From: Aulostomus chinensis
Lineage: Eukaryota; Chordata; Actinopteri; Syngnathiformes; Aulostomidae
Direction of reading: 5' to 3'
Length of the DNA: 64,000 nt
NCBI GenBank assembly: GCA_037954235.1
Contig: JBBMOA010000012.1
Span: 7,967,644 to 8,031,643 of the forward strand
Shown here: positions 1 through 11,251 of the stretch, piece by piece
Position numbering within the stretch: position 1 is the stretch's first letter
Layout: the number at the start of each line of letters is the position of its first letter
The notes under the pieces: model-generated
Seen by the model: only the letters and a program-made list of their open reading frames with translations
What the model was told of the DNA's origin: nothing
Database searches by the model: none
Program-made: the position numbers and the translations under genes

Positions 1-840
1 ATGAGGCAGCTTAAAATAACAAATGACAGTAACTGCACAGCAGCTGAAAGAGAAGAGCGACTGCAGGACCAGTGTCACCCTGCAGTCACTGCATAAACCC
101 CGTGTTCTATACAACGACACATAATCAACAACAACCAAGAAGCCCAACAACTGATGACTCAGTATCAACCACTCAAACCCCTCTGATATGTCAGTCTGTC
201 ATCGGTACCAGACGGTGTTTGCTTAGGTTTCCTTCAACCATCACTGAGAACTTCAGCGGTGCCGGTTTGACCTCTGTGACCCCCGCCTCGCACTCTCTCA
301 CGTTAGTTTTGGAACCAAGCGCAGGCCTCGCGTTTGTCCGGGCCGATGATGTCAGATGTCATTCACATGCATTTGTTTGTCAATCTCTGATCTCTAGTAT
401 GTACAGGAGTGCATCAAATCACTGTGAAGAAATAGAAGCAGTTAACCTGTGTGGCGGCTGGTTGTGCGATGATGGGTTTTTTTTTTTCTGGCTTCTACTT
501 GCGTGACAGTAAACAGTACGTGGTCCGTCTCCATGGAGACAAAACAAGGGTTGGTTTGGTTTTTAAATCAACAAAATGAAGAGGGATTTACAGAGAAATG
601 AATCAGTTGGTTTTTAAATGACCCTTAGACAAGTTTGAAAAGAACAGCAGGTAGCAAACTTTCATGGTCGTACATCCACTGTAGCCCTTATACAGACACG
701 GCGATGGGAAACAACAGCGGAGGTGGATCACAACTCTTTAGGTCAAGCATCAATTATGGGTGCAGCTGCGGCCATTCTGGCGTCTCAATAAATATTTAGT
801 ATAAATAAATGAGATGCTCTGGAAGGCAACCTGTCGAAGA

Positions 841-882
<42 letters not shown>

Positions 883-963
883 GGCATGCACCCTTTCGTA
901 CACCCTAATCATTTCATCCAGGACAAAACCAGTGAGTCAAACAGCCGCCCCCAGAGCCAAACA
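1..963 (-). other. chmp2b: Probable chmp2b 3' UTR and downstream flank
   Basis: This stretch follows the chmp2b stop codon on the minus strand and reaches the left edge of the window. I saw no AATAAA or ATTAAA on the minus strand here, so the poly(A) site probably lies outside the window or uses a variant signal. It holds a (GT)n tract at 844-881 and an open frame of 144 codons on the opposite strand (72-506) with no recognisable domain and a low-complexity end, which I do not regard as a gene. The UTR assignment is inferred from position only. Confidence 0.5.
844..881. repeat. (GT)n microsatellite
   Basis: About 19 uninterrupted GT units lie 83 bp beyond the chmp2b stop codon, so the tract would appear as (CA)n in the chmp2b 3' UTR if that UTR extends this far. 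Confidence 0.95.
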
Positions 964-2907
964 TTAGTCCACTCCCAGAGCTCGGAGCTGTCTCTCTATC
1001 TCGTCGTCTGTCATGGCGGCTTGTTTGGACGAAGAGGCGGCGCCGGGGAGGCTCTTTCCTGCAGCTGGAGCTCTGACCATCTGGAAACAAACACGGACAA
1101 TAAATAAATACATCACAATAACAGACACACAATCAAAACTTCATACAAAGACTGATCATGCTGAACGTGGCAGCCCTGCGGCGGCGCCTTCCACTGATAC
1201 GATCAACTCCATCAGAAAACTCTTCATGCTTTTGTTTTTTAAAGTTTGGTTTCCTTCAACATTGTCGCAGGAACTCCACCTCAATTTTACAGGAAAGAGG
1301 GCGTTCGTTAAAGAAATAGAAAATGAATATCCTCTGGAGAAATTATGCAGCTATTTCATTTTTTTGACTTGAATATGAATTTTTCATGTTAAATGTAAAA
1401 TATAATACAAGCCTGACAAGAGTCTGGTGCTTATTCGCATGCCTTCATGTTTGATAAAGAACTTTATCTGCATCTGTTTCCCTGCTATTAGGACTCCAGT
1501 AAATATGCACACATATGTTTTTCTTGTAGCTTCTTTTCAGCTTCAGGGTTCATGGAGAAAGCTTCTCTGCTCAGCTCTTCCAATGAAGTGCATGGTACTC
1601 AGCATTCAGACAACTGCGTGTTAACTCTTTTATTGTGATTGCGTACAAAGTAGCCAGCCTCCCCCCCATATTAAAAAATACAAACAGCTTTTTGTGAAAC
1701 CAGCAGTTTCTTCTCTCCAGCTGTGGGTCTGTTTATTGGACTATTTGAGGCTTGCTATGATGGTTTGTGAGCGTAATAACTGATGGAGCCCCCCAGGGGG
1801 AGCTCCGCTCAAAGCAGATGGGTGGGTGTGCAGTTATACACATTACAGTAGACAGGAGCTGGAAGAGCTGAGGGCTAGCCCCACCGCGCGGCAGCTGGAA
1901 CTCACTTAAACAGTCCACTAATAGTCATGTGGAGGGTCTGTCCTCACTTTATGTTGCTCCATTAGGATGGGATCCATGTGTTTAATATTGGTTTAAAAAA
2001 AAAAAAGAACTTTCTGCATTAATGAAATTATCAAATTATATCTCATATCTAAAACAATAGGGAATTAAAAACATCTTGGCACAGGGCTGGTTTACATGCC
2101 TAAAAATGAGTCTCTGACTACACTTACATTTACTCTATATTCCATTTATGTTATGATTTTTTTGACCTTTTTCTAAAATTACAATATTCAACTTAACTGT
2201 TTACATGGCCAAGGAAACCCAATAATCCAGTAATGATCCTGTTTAAGTGCAACCACACAAATTCCACGACAGTTCTTTGTCACTTTTCCCCCTCTTGTCT
2301 GGTTCAGGTATTTCTCAAACATGACATGTTTCTTGATTTGCACTCATGAAAGAAAAGTGAGTGTTGTTTCACGTTATTCTACTGTTTCTTTTTATGATAT
2401 GATTCATACGAGTTATGGACATATCAGATGAGTAAACTGCTTGTTAGCAGTCTTCACAGAAGTAAAGTGATGTAAAAACCAGACCGGTGTTCTTAAGATA
2501 CCATAAACATGTCCAAAGAATGCTCCCAAAACCTGACTCACATTGACACATTCCACAGAAATGCTAAATTGGTATATGGCTCAAATCTGAAACTCCCCCC
2601 ACAATAGGCTGTCAACATCAACTTTATTAAGTTCACACTATTTTTATTTTTGGAATACTAGCAGAATGTTACTGTGAATTTAAACCCAATCTTTGTCTCT
2701 TATTTAGAACTTCTTACCTTTCCAGAGATCTCAATGCCAATCTCATCCAGAACCTGGGTGACAATGTCCTGAGATTCTTCTTCATCCCCAGACTCGTCAA
2801 AGATCTCATCCAAAGTGTCGTTTACTGGAGAGAGAGGGAGAGGTGGGGGAGGGAGGGAGGGAGGGAGGGAGAGAGAGAGGTGGGGGAGGGAAGGAGGGAG
2901 GGAGGGA

Positions 2908-2956
<49 letters not shown>

Positions 2957-2961
2957 AGAGA

Positions 2962-3012
<51 letters not shown>

Positions 3013-6000
3013 CACTTGGCATTTTGGCATTCACAAATATCCTGACAATCTGGTTTTGAGAGCTTCTAAATGCCAGAGTTCTGTGTGTGTGCTTGTGTGA
3101 ACTGTCGGTCCTTACTCATGTCCTCGGTCATCCCCATCTTCATGTTCTCCTTCTGGAAGTCTTGCATGGTCTTCAGGGTCTTCTGTGGGTCCATCTTTTT
3201 GTTTACTGCTTGCATTGTCTGTAAACATTATTAAAAGAATGTTAGATAAATCTCTCTCTCTCTCTCTCAATTTATATATATATATATGGGTGTGTGTGTG
3301 TGTGTGTGTGTATATAATTTTCAATGGGTAAGTCTTTAAAAAAAACATCATTATTCATGGGGATTCTTTCTGAGGTTCTCTCAAGATTTTCAGGAAAGGT
3401 TTTACAAGCTATAGATACATATTCAGTTTTAAAAGTCTAAATGGAAAAATCACAAAGAAAAAATCTTCCAATTCTAGCATGTATTTTTATGTGCATAAAC
3501 ACACGTCCTGTTCATCTGACAAAAGTAACACAAACATTTTCCCCGTCTAAAGCAGCCGTGCACCCTCCCACCCCGATAACACTCCATTAATCTGAGGCCT
3601 AATTACATCTGACCTGTCTCTGTTTGCCGAGTCTGACTCTGTAGTCCACATCACTTCTGGCCAATTACTCCTCTCACACTTCATTAACAACAATGAGACG
3701 CAGCTTTAAACATGAGCAGATCCCACATTAATACTTTAATTACGACATTAAAAAATTGATACCGGTGTACACTGAAACTCTTTCACGAAAATGTTGACTT
3801 TTACCTTATATTCAAACACATACACGATATTATGGTGGGTTTTTTTTTGTTTGTTTTTTTTGCCTTTAAACTGGAGTGAAATTGCAAACCCAATGTAAAG
3901 GAAATTACCTTTGCTGTGGTGGACATGGCACCGGCCATCTTCATTTGGGAGTTCATGACCTTTGTCTGTGTAGTCATGGAAGTGACCTTTGAGCTGACGG
4001 CGTATGTGCGATTCTTCTGCTTCCTCAGTTGGACCAACTGCTTGGCCAGGATCTTACATGCCTCCCGGTTCCCACTTTTGGCCATTTTCTTGATCTCTGC
4101 TTCCTGGAGAGAGAAGAGGAGAGATGAGGAGGGAAAAGTACATTTTCCTGAAACCTTTCCGAGTCCTTTTGGTGTCAATGTCCACATTCCATAAGCCACA
4201 TCAGTTCACACTTCTTTAACTAACCTTTTTCCCTTGATTTTTTTCTGAACTGAGAATGCCAGTATAAGTAAGATATCCACCTAAGGGTAAAACTAAGAGC
4301 TAATGTTCCGGTAGATGAGCATACAAATTAAGAATAATAGGGAGTTTCGGGGCAACCTGACGGAGTAAAGAAATTAGCCACAGTAGAACAGCTTTTCTGA
4401 AAAACACATCAATTCTATCCTAAGTAGTGACTTCATAATCACAATTTTCCAGCAGTTTCCGCAGGAAGACATGCTTACCCATGTCAAAAGCTACATTGTG
4501 ATGCAGGAGAAACAAGTTGGAGCACTTAAACATCCATCACTTGTCTGAGCAGCCCCTCTTTTCAATCCATACTGACTCTGAGAGCATGTATGTTGCACAT
4601 CTCCATCATGTAAAACATTTTTTTCTCCCTGAACTGAGCAATAGTTTAGGAGGTAGTGTAGGAGATCAATCATGTCTTCTCTCACACGTACAAACAAGCA
4701 TAAACCCACACGAAGTTCTTATAAACAAATACAAACAGAATCCACAAATCTCCCAGGAGAGACAGTCAGAGTTTACACATATAGACATAAAAAACAATAA
4801 GAAAAATGGCTCAGGCCTCACTCACTGGCATGCAAATGCACGCTTTTAGCTTTGGTAAACATTAGAATGTACGCTGATGCCAACAGGGATCCTGTGTGTG
4901 GGTATGAGAATGTGTGTGAAAGCATCCCCAGAGACATGAGTGGAGCTCCAGGTTACAGTAAACTAGCCAAGCCTCTCAGCAACGCTAGAGCTGCACCAGA
5001 CGTTTGTGATTCTTGGGTGTGCACTGAAAGCATCCTCTATAGGAAGTAATAATCTATTATTAATGCTCGATTCTCTGCTCTCTGTCTTACACACACAGAA
5101 GAGGTGCATTAGTGTCAGATAATGTGTGCCTGAGCAGGAAAGATATTTCATCAAAGAGGAGAAATGTCTGGGGCAGAGGGTAGACATTGACAATAACAGT
5201 ACTAATAATGTCATCTGCAGAACTATAAATGCACTGATGGAGAAACGATGCAGGTGAGGGAGGTGGGACGGCTGCTGGTGTTATCAAGCCTTATTTACTG
5301 TCTTGTCAGATGAGGAGGAGGGGGTGTTAGGTGTCTGCAGCACTCATTGACAGGACAACTGCGGCACTTCCAAGACGCATGCCTACTTGTGCAAACACAT
5401 TCTCAAGTTTTCTCTTAACTACAGATGGACAATCTGTTAGCAATGCACGATATTGCTTTTTCTAACGGTATCTTACAGCTGATTTGGCCAGTATTTACAG
5501 GTATGATGTCTGCATTTTTAAAAAAAGGCTTGCATTTTGTACAACATGACATCAAAACGCGTAAACTGTGAATCTGACTTTATTTCCAAAAGACGTGTTT
5601 AATCGCATTGTTTCCACATCAGATGATGAACGAAGAGCCTTGAACTAAAGTGGGCTGATACAAGTTTAGGCCATTGGACTGACAGACTGTTTTACACTGA
5701 AAGAATGATCAATTTCTGATGTGTGAGGCGTCCCCTACATCGTGAATGTTACAAAAGATACTACACACACTGTTCTCATCCCTGTGTCTTTGTTTCAGCT
5801 GGTCAAGTATTCATACTACCGGTAATTTAAAAAAGTGGATAGTTGTGACTGAAAACGCAATTATATTTCCAGATGTACACCACTACATTTTTCTTTTGTT
5901 TCTGCCCCCACACACATTTTCTTTCTAATTTACAACATCCTACAGAAACATGAAATATTAACAGCTTAAATGCACTTTGATTTTTGGACAATAATCTTTT

Positions 6001-6327
6001 CTTGAAGTCTCTTTTGTGGGAGTGTGTGCATGAGACTGTGCACTCAAGGCAACAGAAAGTCATGATCATGCTAAACTGCAAATTTAGGTCATTTCCATTT
6101 CTTAGTGAAAATATCTTCTCTTCAAAATGTACAACAAAGCTGTAAAACTTGACTAATTAGCAGAAAGCATGAATGAGGACTAAAAATGAGGTCCCCCAGG
6201 GAGGTAATTATGTCCTGTATGATATTTATTTAATACAATAGAGGGAAGAGGACACAGGCGCTTTCTTTCATCTTTCTGGGAGGGGAAATGTTCACTGTTT
6301 CTGTGAGTACAGCTTTATCATTTAACA

Positions 6328-6364
<37 letters not shown>

Positions 6365-9300
6365 AGAGAGAGACCAAGAGAGAGAAAAAGAATGATATAA
6401 TTTGCCCTAAGCAAACCTGCAACACCAGATCTATCCTGTCTATTAATTTACACCCATTAGCCAAGCAGGCTTAATCTAGATTGTAGGAAGTGAAAACAGG
6501 GGTGTGTGTGTGTGTGTGTGTGTGTGTAGGGGGGGGGGGGTTCTTCATTGGAAATTGATGCAATATGCAGAAATCAATGAAAAATAACTTCATGGATTTT
6601 TCATCTTTAGGTATTTTTTTCTGCGCGCGCGTGCGTGTGTGTCCCTCACCATTTGCTTCTCTTGCTTCTCCAGCGCTGCTCTGTCTCGGGTGATCTGTCT
6701 CTGAGTGCCACGCAGCTCCTTCGACTGTTCCCTGATGATGTCTAAGGAGAAGACAGAACGAGAGCAACTCTCAACAACTGTTTCCAAATATCACAGCTGA
6801 ATGTGAACACACACACGTTTGAATGAATTTACACAGTGGAGACAACCAAACAAGGATGGGCAGCCTACGTGGATGCCTTTATCACACCAACCAAATTGCT
6901 TCAATTCTATTGAAAGATGTCTTGTCTTCAATACCAAATTTAAATACTTGAGGCATGATTCTCCAAAACTGGGATTTATTTTCTGTTCTGCAAAACTCTT
7001 TTGAGAGGGAAAATTAGCACAAGATTAAAAGATTAAACGGGTAAATTAAATTAAATTAAATCACGTTTGCGCGAGCTGGTTAATATTTTCACATTACAAG
7101 AATGGTTTGACCGCGTGAAAATACCATGGAGTTGAAAACTAAAACCAACGAATTGTAACCTTATGTACAATTTAATTTCATTTGATTTTTTTTTTTTACG
7201 ATTTTAAAAACAGTTTTGAACAAAGGATTGTCCAGGAACTGATATCCAACATTTCTGAGTGATACCCCTCCCAAACACCAAGTACATATGATGTAAAAGT
7301 ACTTGTATTCCAAATGAAAAATCAAGCAAATACACTTTACATTTGCTACAATTCTCATATTTAATCTTGGGTGCAATAAAGCCAGAGAGTTGGTTAGACT
7401 GCGAGAATTCACACATAAAGACCTGAAGCAAGGATGTTCCTACTTCTGTGTCATCCAATTGTAGACCAACTACTGCAGTGCATTTCTCTGGGTACAATGG
7501 CTACACAGGTTCAAAACTGGCTGAAAAACAATCTGTAAACATTCAAAGATTTCATGTTGGGAAATCTGTGCAATACATTTGAAAGGAAAGTGTCAAAGAG
7601 GGACGAGTGACCATGGAGGAAATCTAAATAATAGAAGACGGGTTTGTGCGTGCGGGAGCAGCACATTTTGATGTCACACTGAACCGCTCACACAGATATT
7701 GAGCTAGCCCTAAACTAAAAACCACACGTTGGCATCACGTGAGACAACGCATGACCCTTGAGTCACACATTCAGCTTGTGAGTGATGGACAAACCATGCA
7801 ATCAGTGTTACACAATCAACACACACTCAAGACCCTGATAAATGGTTGTCCCACTTCCTTCGCCATGAATACATTGTTGAGCTAAATCAAGACTGCGGAG
7901 GTACTCCATGATGCAACATACAAGGTCTTTTTAGTCAATATGGATCTGAAAAAAGTGAAGATTATGCATAAATAATGGCATTTTTTTTTTAATCCATAGA
8001 AGTAATTTTTAAAAAATTAACAAAAATGAAGTCTTTAAGTAATTTAAAATCCTCCTTAGGCCGCGTTGGTTACCCTGGCTCCAAAGAATGGGAAGGACAA
8101 CTAGCGGAGGAGATACCTCCTCCACAGATATGAGTGGGCAATTATACAACAATTAAGCTGATGGATTCTCTATGAACGTGTGTTGAGAACAGCTACTGTA
8201 CAAAATAGCTGAATAACACATTTAAATTTATTTATTCACCTCTGCATAAATGGGGAATCTCAACAAATGCAGAAAAAGATTAGAATTTGAACTACAGAAT
8301 TTTAAGTGATAATAGACTTGGTCAAAACACGTCAGGGTGTTGAACCACTTACGAGGTGTGTATACGTACAAAGTGACGTACCAACAACGTCTCAAAGTGG
8401 GAGGGATATCGTGCTACAAATATAGGCGATCAAACCCCACACCAACACCCCCCATACACACACACTTCCATTCGCTAAATAACCAGAAATCTCACCAACC
8501 ACCTTGCAAACCAGAGCTACGAAGAAAATACTAAGCAAAGACGGAACATCGGATGGGCTCTGATAAATGCTACAGCTGAGAACTGATACTGGCGTGGAAT
8601 GGATGACACATCACCGTGAGTACAATGTATGGATGATGCAGAACTGGAATGACAAGGATGGGAGGAGTTGTGGAAATAGTCACCTTAATCAGCAGAGCAT
8701 AGTATTGGTCTGAATTCATATTTGACAGTCTGCTTTTTATATTCTATGGCACAATTCTCCACATTAGGGGTTTTGGAGCTGTGAGGATTCCCTAGGTGTA
8801 TATCGATACATTTTGTATAAATTTAGATTTTGAAATTGAATAATTGTTTAATTTGTTTTGTCAATTGTGGCTGCCTTTCCATTTTGATGTAGTGAAGAAG
8901 TATATATTTACCCAAAAGAAAAAAACTAAAATACGTGCAAAGAGTATTGTCTTTTCCAAATTATGACAATGCTATACACTGGACACAGATGATTGACTAG
9001 CATGACATTATCTAATGATCCAAGAAATATTACTAACCAAAAAATAAAACTTGCTGGAGGTTAATTCTCACAGTAAAGGAGCACCGTTTCAGACTCAAAC
9101 ACAAAGGAACTGTACTTGAGCAAGTCAGTGGCGTCTACAGAGAGTTCATGGGAGAGTTTTGGATAGATAATTCATGAGACTCAAATTTAAAGTACGATTC
9201 ATTATATGGAGAAAAATGCGTGTTATATAACACACATGACCTACAATGACGTTACTGTGTTTGTGGTTATTTAGACATTATGCCTAACTTAAGTCCAGTG

Positions 9301-9626
9301 AAGCACATACTTCCTGTCTGGCTTTAGCTAACAATTAAAAGTTTCAAATAAATCTGAATGTGGATAATCAATATGTAGCGTTAATTGAACAAAACAGTGT
9401 GTTCATTTAAACAACAATACAATGGTTTGCGACCATTTCGTCGCTATTTCCAGAAGCCAGTGTGACTATGACTCACGCCAGAGGAAAAGCAGGTTCGACA
9501 GGTTAAATGGGGAAAGCGACGTAAATATAGGAACAACACAGTCGCGCGGGCTAAAAACAAGTTAGCTAGCTTTAAACACTGAACAAACTTACCGTCGACA
9601 GTCTTTTTCTTGAAAAGTGAAGCCAT
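964..9626 (-). CDS. chmp2b: Charged multivesicular body protein 2b (ESCRT-III subunit), six coding exons
   Basis: Coding exons, in transcript order on the minus strand, are 9626-9593, 6741-6650, 4103-3909, 3218-3116, 2824-2718 and 1080-964. All junctions are GT-AG, phases join cleanly, and the total is 648 nt or 215 residues (human CHMP2B has 213). The protein starts MASLFKKKTVDDIIREQ and carries the basic Snf7-type helical core (residues about 12-107, including KVMNSQMKMAGAMSTTAK). An acidic linker follows (about 142-165, ESGDEEESQD) and a C-terminal MIT-interacting motif (DDEIERQLRALGVD) that in this family binds VPS4. CHMP2B polymerises with other ESCRT-III subunits on endosomal membranes to drive inward budding, fission and multivesicular body sorting. 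The start is the only ATG giving the conserved N-terminus. The exon 5 acceptor uses a long CT microsatellite as its pyrimidine tract. Teleosts may carry two chmp2b copies and I cannot tell which one this is. Confidence 0.97.
1081..2717 (-). other. chmp2b: chmp2b intron 5
   Basis: This 1.6-kb intron separates the acidic-linker exon from the C-terminal exon. It is AT-rich and I see no gene, RNA or clear repeat in it. Near 1790-1800 a short C/G-rich palindromic patch resembles half of a CTCF site but is too weak to call. Confidence 0.8.
2826..3009. repeat. (GA)n/(GGGA)n polypurine microsatellite abutting a chmp2b splice site
   Basis: About 180 bp are almost pure purine on the plus strand: GA runs broken by GGGAGG, GGTGGGG and GGGAGA blocks. 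On the gene strand this is a pure CT tract that ends at the AG acceptor of chmp2b exon 5 and fills more than half of the 291-bp intron 4. Mirror-symmetric polypurine tracts of this kind can form triplex (H-DNA) and usually vary in length. Confidence 0.97.
3251..3312. repeat. Compound (CT)n-(TA)n-(TG)n microsatellite
   Basis: Three adjacent dinucleotide tracts lie in chmp2b intron 3: CT at 3251-3268, TA at about 3273-3287 and TG at 3290-3312. They sit some 30-90 bp upstream, in gene orientation, of the exon 4 acceptor at 3219. Confidence 0.95.
3313..3908 (-). other. chmp2b: chmp2b intron 3, remainder
   Basis: Unique AT-rich intron sequence with a T-rich patch at about 3840-3860. No gene or structured element was recognised. 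Confidence 0.75.
6332..6361. repeat. (GT)n microsatellite
   Basis: About 15 GT units in chmp2b intron 2, followed by a short GA-rich stretch. Confidence 0.93.
6502..6540. repeat. (GT)n tract followed by a G12 run
   Basis: Thirteen GT units (6502-6527) run into a 12-G homopolymer (6529-6540), about 110 bp inside the 5' end of chmp2b intron 2 in gene orientation. Confidence 0.93.
6742..9592 (-). other. chmp2b: chmp2b intron 1
   Basis: This 2.85-kb first intron separates the 34-nt first coding exon from exon 2. It is AT-rich with several A/T homopolymers (for example about 7188-7198 and 7980-7991). I found no nested gene or recognisable repeat family. Confidence 0.8.
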
Positions 9627-9850
9627 GACTTTGCTCTGTATCAAACTAAACACAAAATACAAATCCCGTACGGTTCAACTGACAGATTCCAAAAGAGAAC
9701 ACCACCGTTTAATCGACAAACCGGGGCGGCGGGTCAGTTTAGCAACAACAGTTTCCTGGTTGACTTTCTCTTGTCGGAGTTCCTCCCTCAGCTGACGGCT
9801 ACGCGTGACGTCATGGCGGAGCTCTCATGGTGCCTTCCAGCGTCCCTCGG
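9627..9850 (-). promoter_or_regulatory. chmp2b: chmp2b 5' UTR and CpG-rich promoter with a CRE
   Basis: The block just upstream of the chmp2b ATG is locally rich in CpG compared with the AT-rich flanks (clusters at 9541-9550, 9591-9600, 9720-9735 and 9795-9820). A perfect cAMP response element, TGACGTCA, lies at 9806-9813, about 180 bp upstream of the start codon, followed by an ATGGCGG that resembles a YY1 core. No TATA box is evident. This fits a housekeeping promoter. The transcription start is not visible from sequence. Confidence 0.7.
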
Positions 9851-11215
9851 AAAATATAAAACTTAATCAAACTATTACGATGATTCAATTGGCGAAAACA
9901 GCGTGAGGCAAAACAAACGACAAACATATCACTCGTAACTTTGTATTTGAGATCCAGAGATTAATGGCTGCTCTCAAATCACCGATAGCGTCACAAGCTT
10001 TTGAGTTGTATCTCAAAATGGAATAAAGTTCTAACGACACTTAAACACATCACTCCTGTTAACCACAATCTTGGATGATTTGAATATACTGAATTAGGTT
10101 CATCAATATTTCCGAAGTGGTTTAAAACAGCTTGACACTAAAAATTAAAATGAGCCACAAATAGTATTTCCTTCATCCATCTTTATTAATGATGAGATTA
10201 AAGGACCATTACGAGGTTTGGGGGAAAAAAAACACTTACTGTCCATCATTTTTAGCACCAGACAAACACGTGGGTATCCTTTGTTACTCTAGAAGCATAA
10301 CGGAACTCCAAGAAATGGAACACAGTCAAATTAAATGTGTAGGTTACATCATATACAGCAGTACCTACTACAGAATATTAATGCCAAGCAAACAAAAATG
10401 AGAGACGGAAGGTTTTGTTTTTTTTATTAAAAAATCTCCATGTAAAGAAGATAGTGAAAATGCCAAGTATTAAGTTGAAATCATATTTTTGAAAAAATGA
10501 AATCAAAACATTGTGCTTAAAGCTGATATATCAGCTGGTCCATTCAAGAGTGAGCACCAATGCCATCCTTGAAGTCTGCAGGTGAGTGGGTGGAGCAGTT
10601 GCATCCATTTCGACTTTAAGGACTTTATTAAATCTGACATTTGGACTTTTTCTCAAATGGATTTTAACTTACTTCTTGACATTTCCGTGAATACTTTTGC
10701 ATGTCTCTTTTTTTGCCTGATGCCTGGCCCTAATACTCTTCTGTGAATTCAAATGAATTATCTCAGTATTCTATTCATCTGATGTCTTGATTCGTTTTCC
10801 CCTCTTTCCAGTTTTTCAAGGCAGACCAATCCACAGCGGGAGTTAGTGTCTATAAAATCAGACCACAGCTCCTCACAGCATCATGAATTATACCCTCCAA
10901 AATTTCATCACCTCCTCATCCCGAGAGGCGGGAGTGTTCCATTCACTTCAGCATGTGTTCATATTGATGCTGAGAGCAACTTTATGGTGAGAGGTGGGAC
11001 TCTTGAACCGTAACCAACTCAATTTGGTGCATGTGTTGTGTGAGATGTGTGTATGAGTTGGGGTTGGGTAGTAAAGGGAAAGCTGCAAGGTGGGCCAGTT
11101 ATCGATGCCAAGTTATGGCGGGGGCAGATGAGGGAAGGGGTGAGGGGTGACTTTGAGGAGGAGAGGAGGATGGGTAGCCCACAGCTCTTTCTTCTATCTC
11201 TGAGGAAGTGTGTGC

Positions 11216-11251
<36 letters not shown>

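Larger units (their letters stand above)
4104..6649 (-). other. chmp2b: chmp2b intron 2
   Basis: This 2.5-kb intron holds no recognised gene. Short open frames on either strand show no family resemblance. It contains two (GT)n tracts near its 5' end in gene orientation, listed separately. Confidence 0.8.

Noticed and set aside
72..506. 144-codon open frame on the plus strand
   Set aside because: It has no domain, ends in a T-run-derived FFFFWLLLA, and lies antisense to the probable chmp2b 3' UTR. Composition looks non-coding.
2806..3100. Several 70-85-codon open frames in the GA array
   Set aside because: They consist of ER/GRE or SL repeats generated by the microsatellite on both strands.
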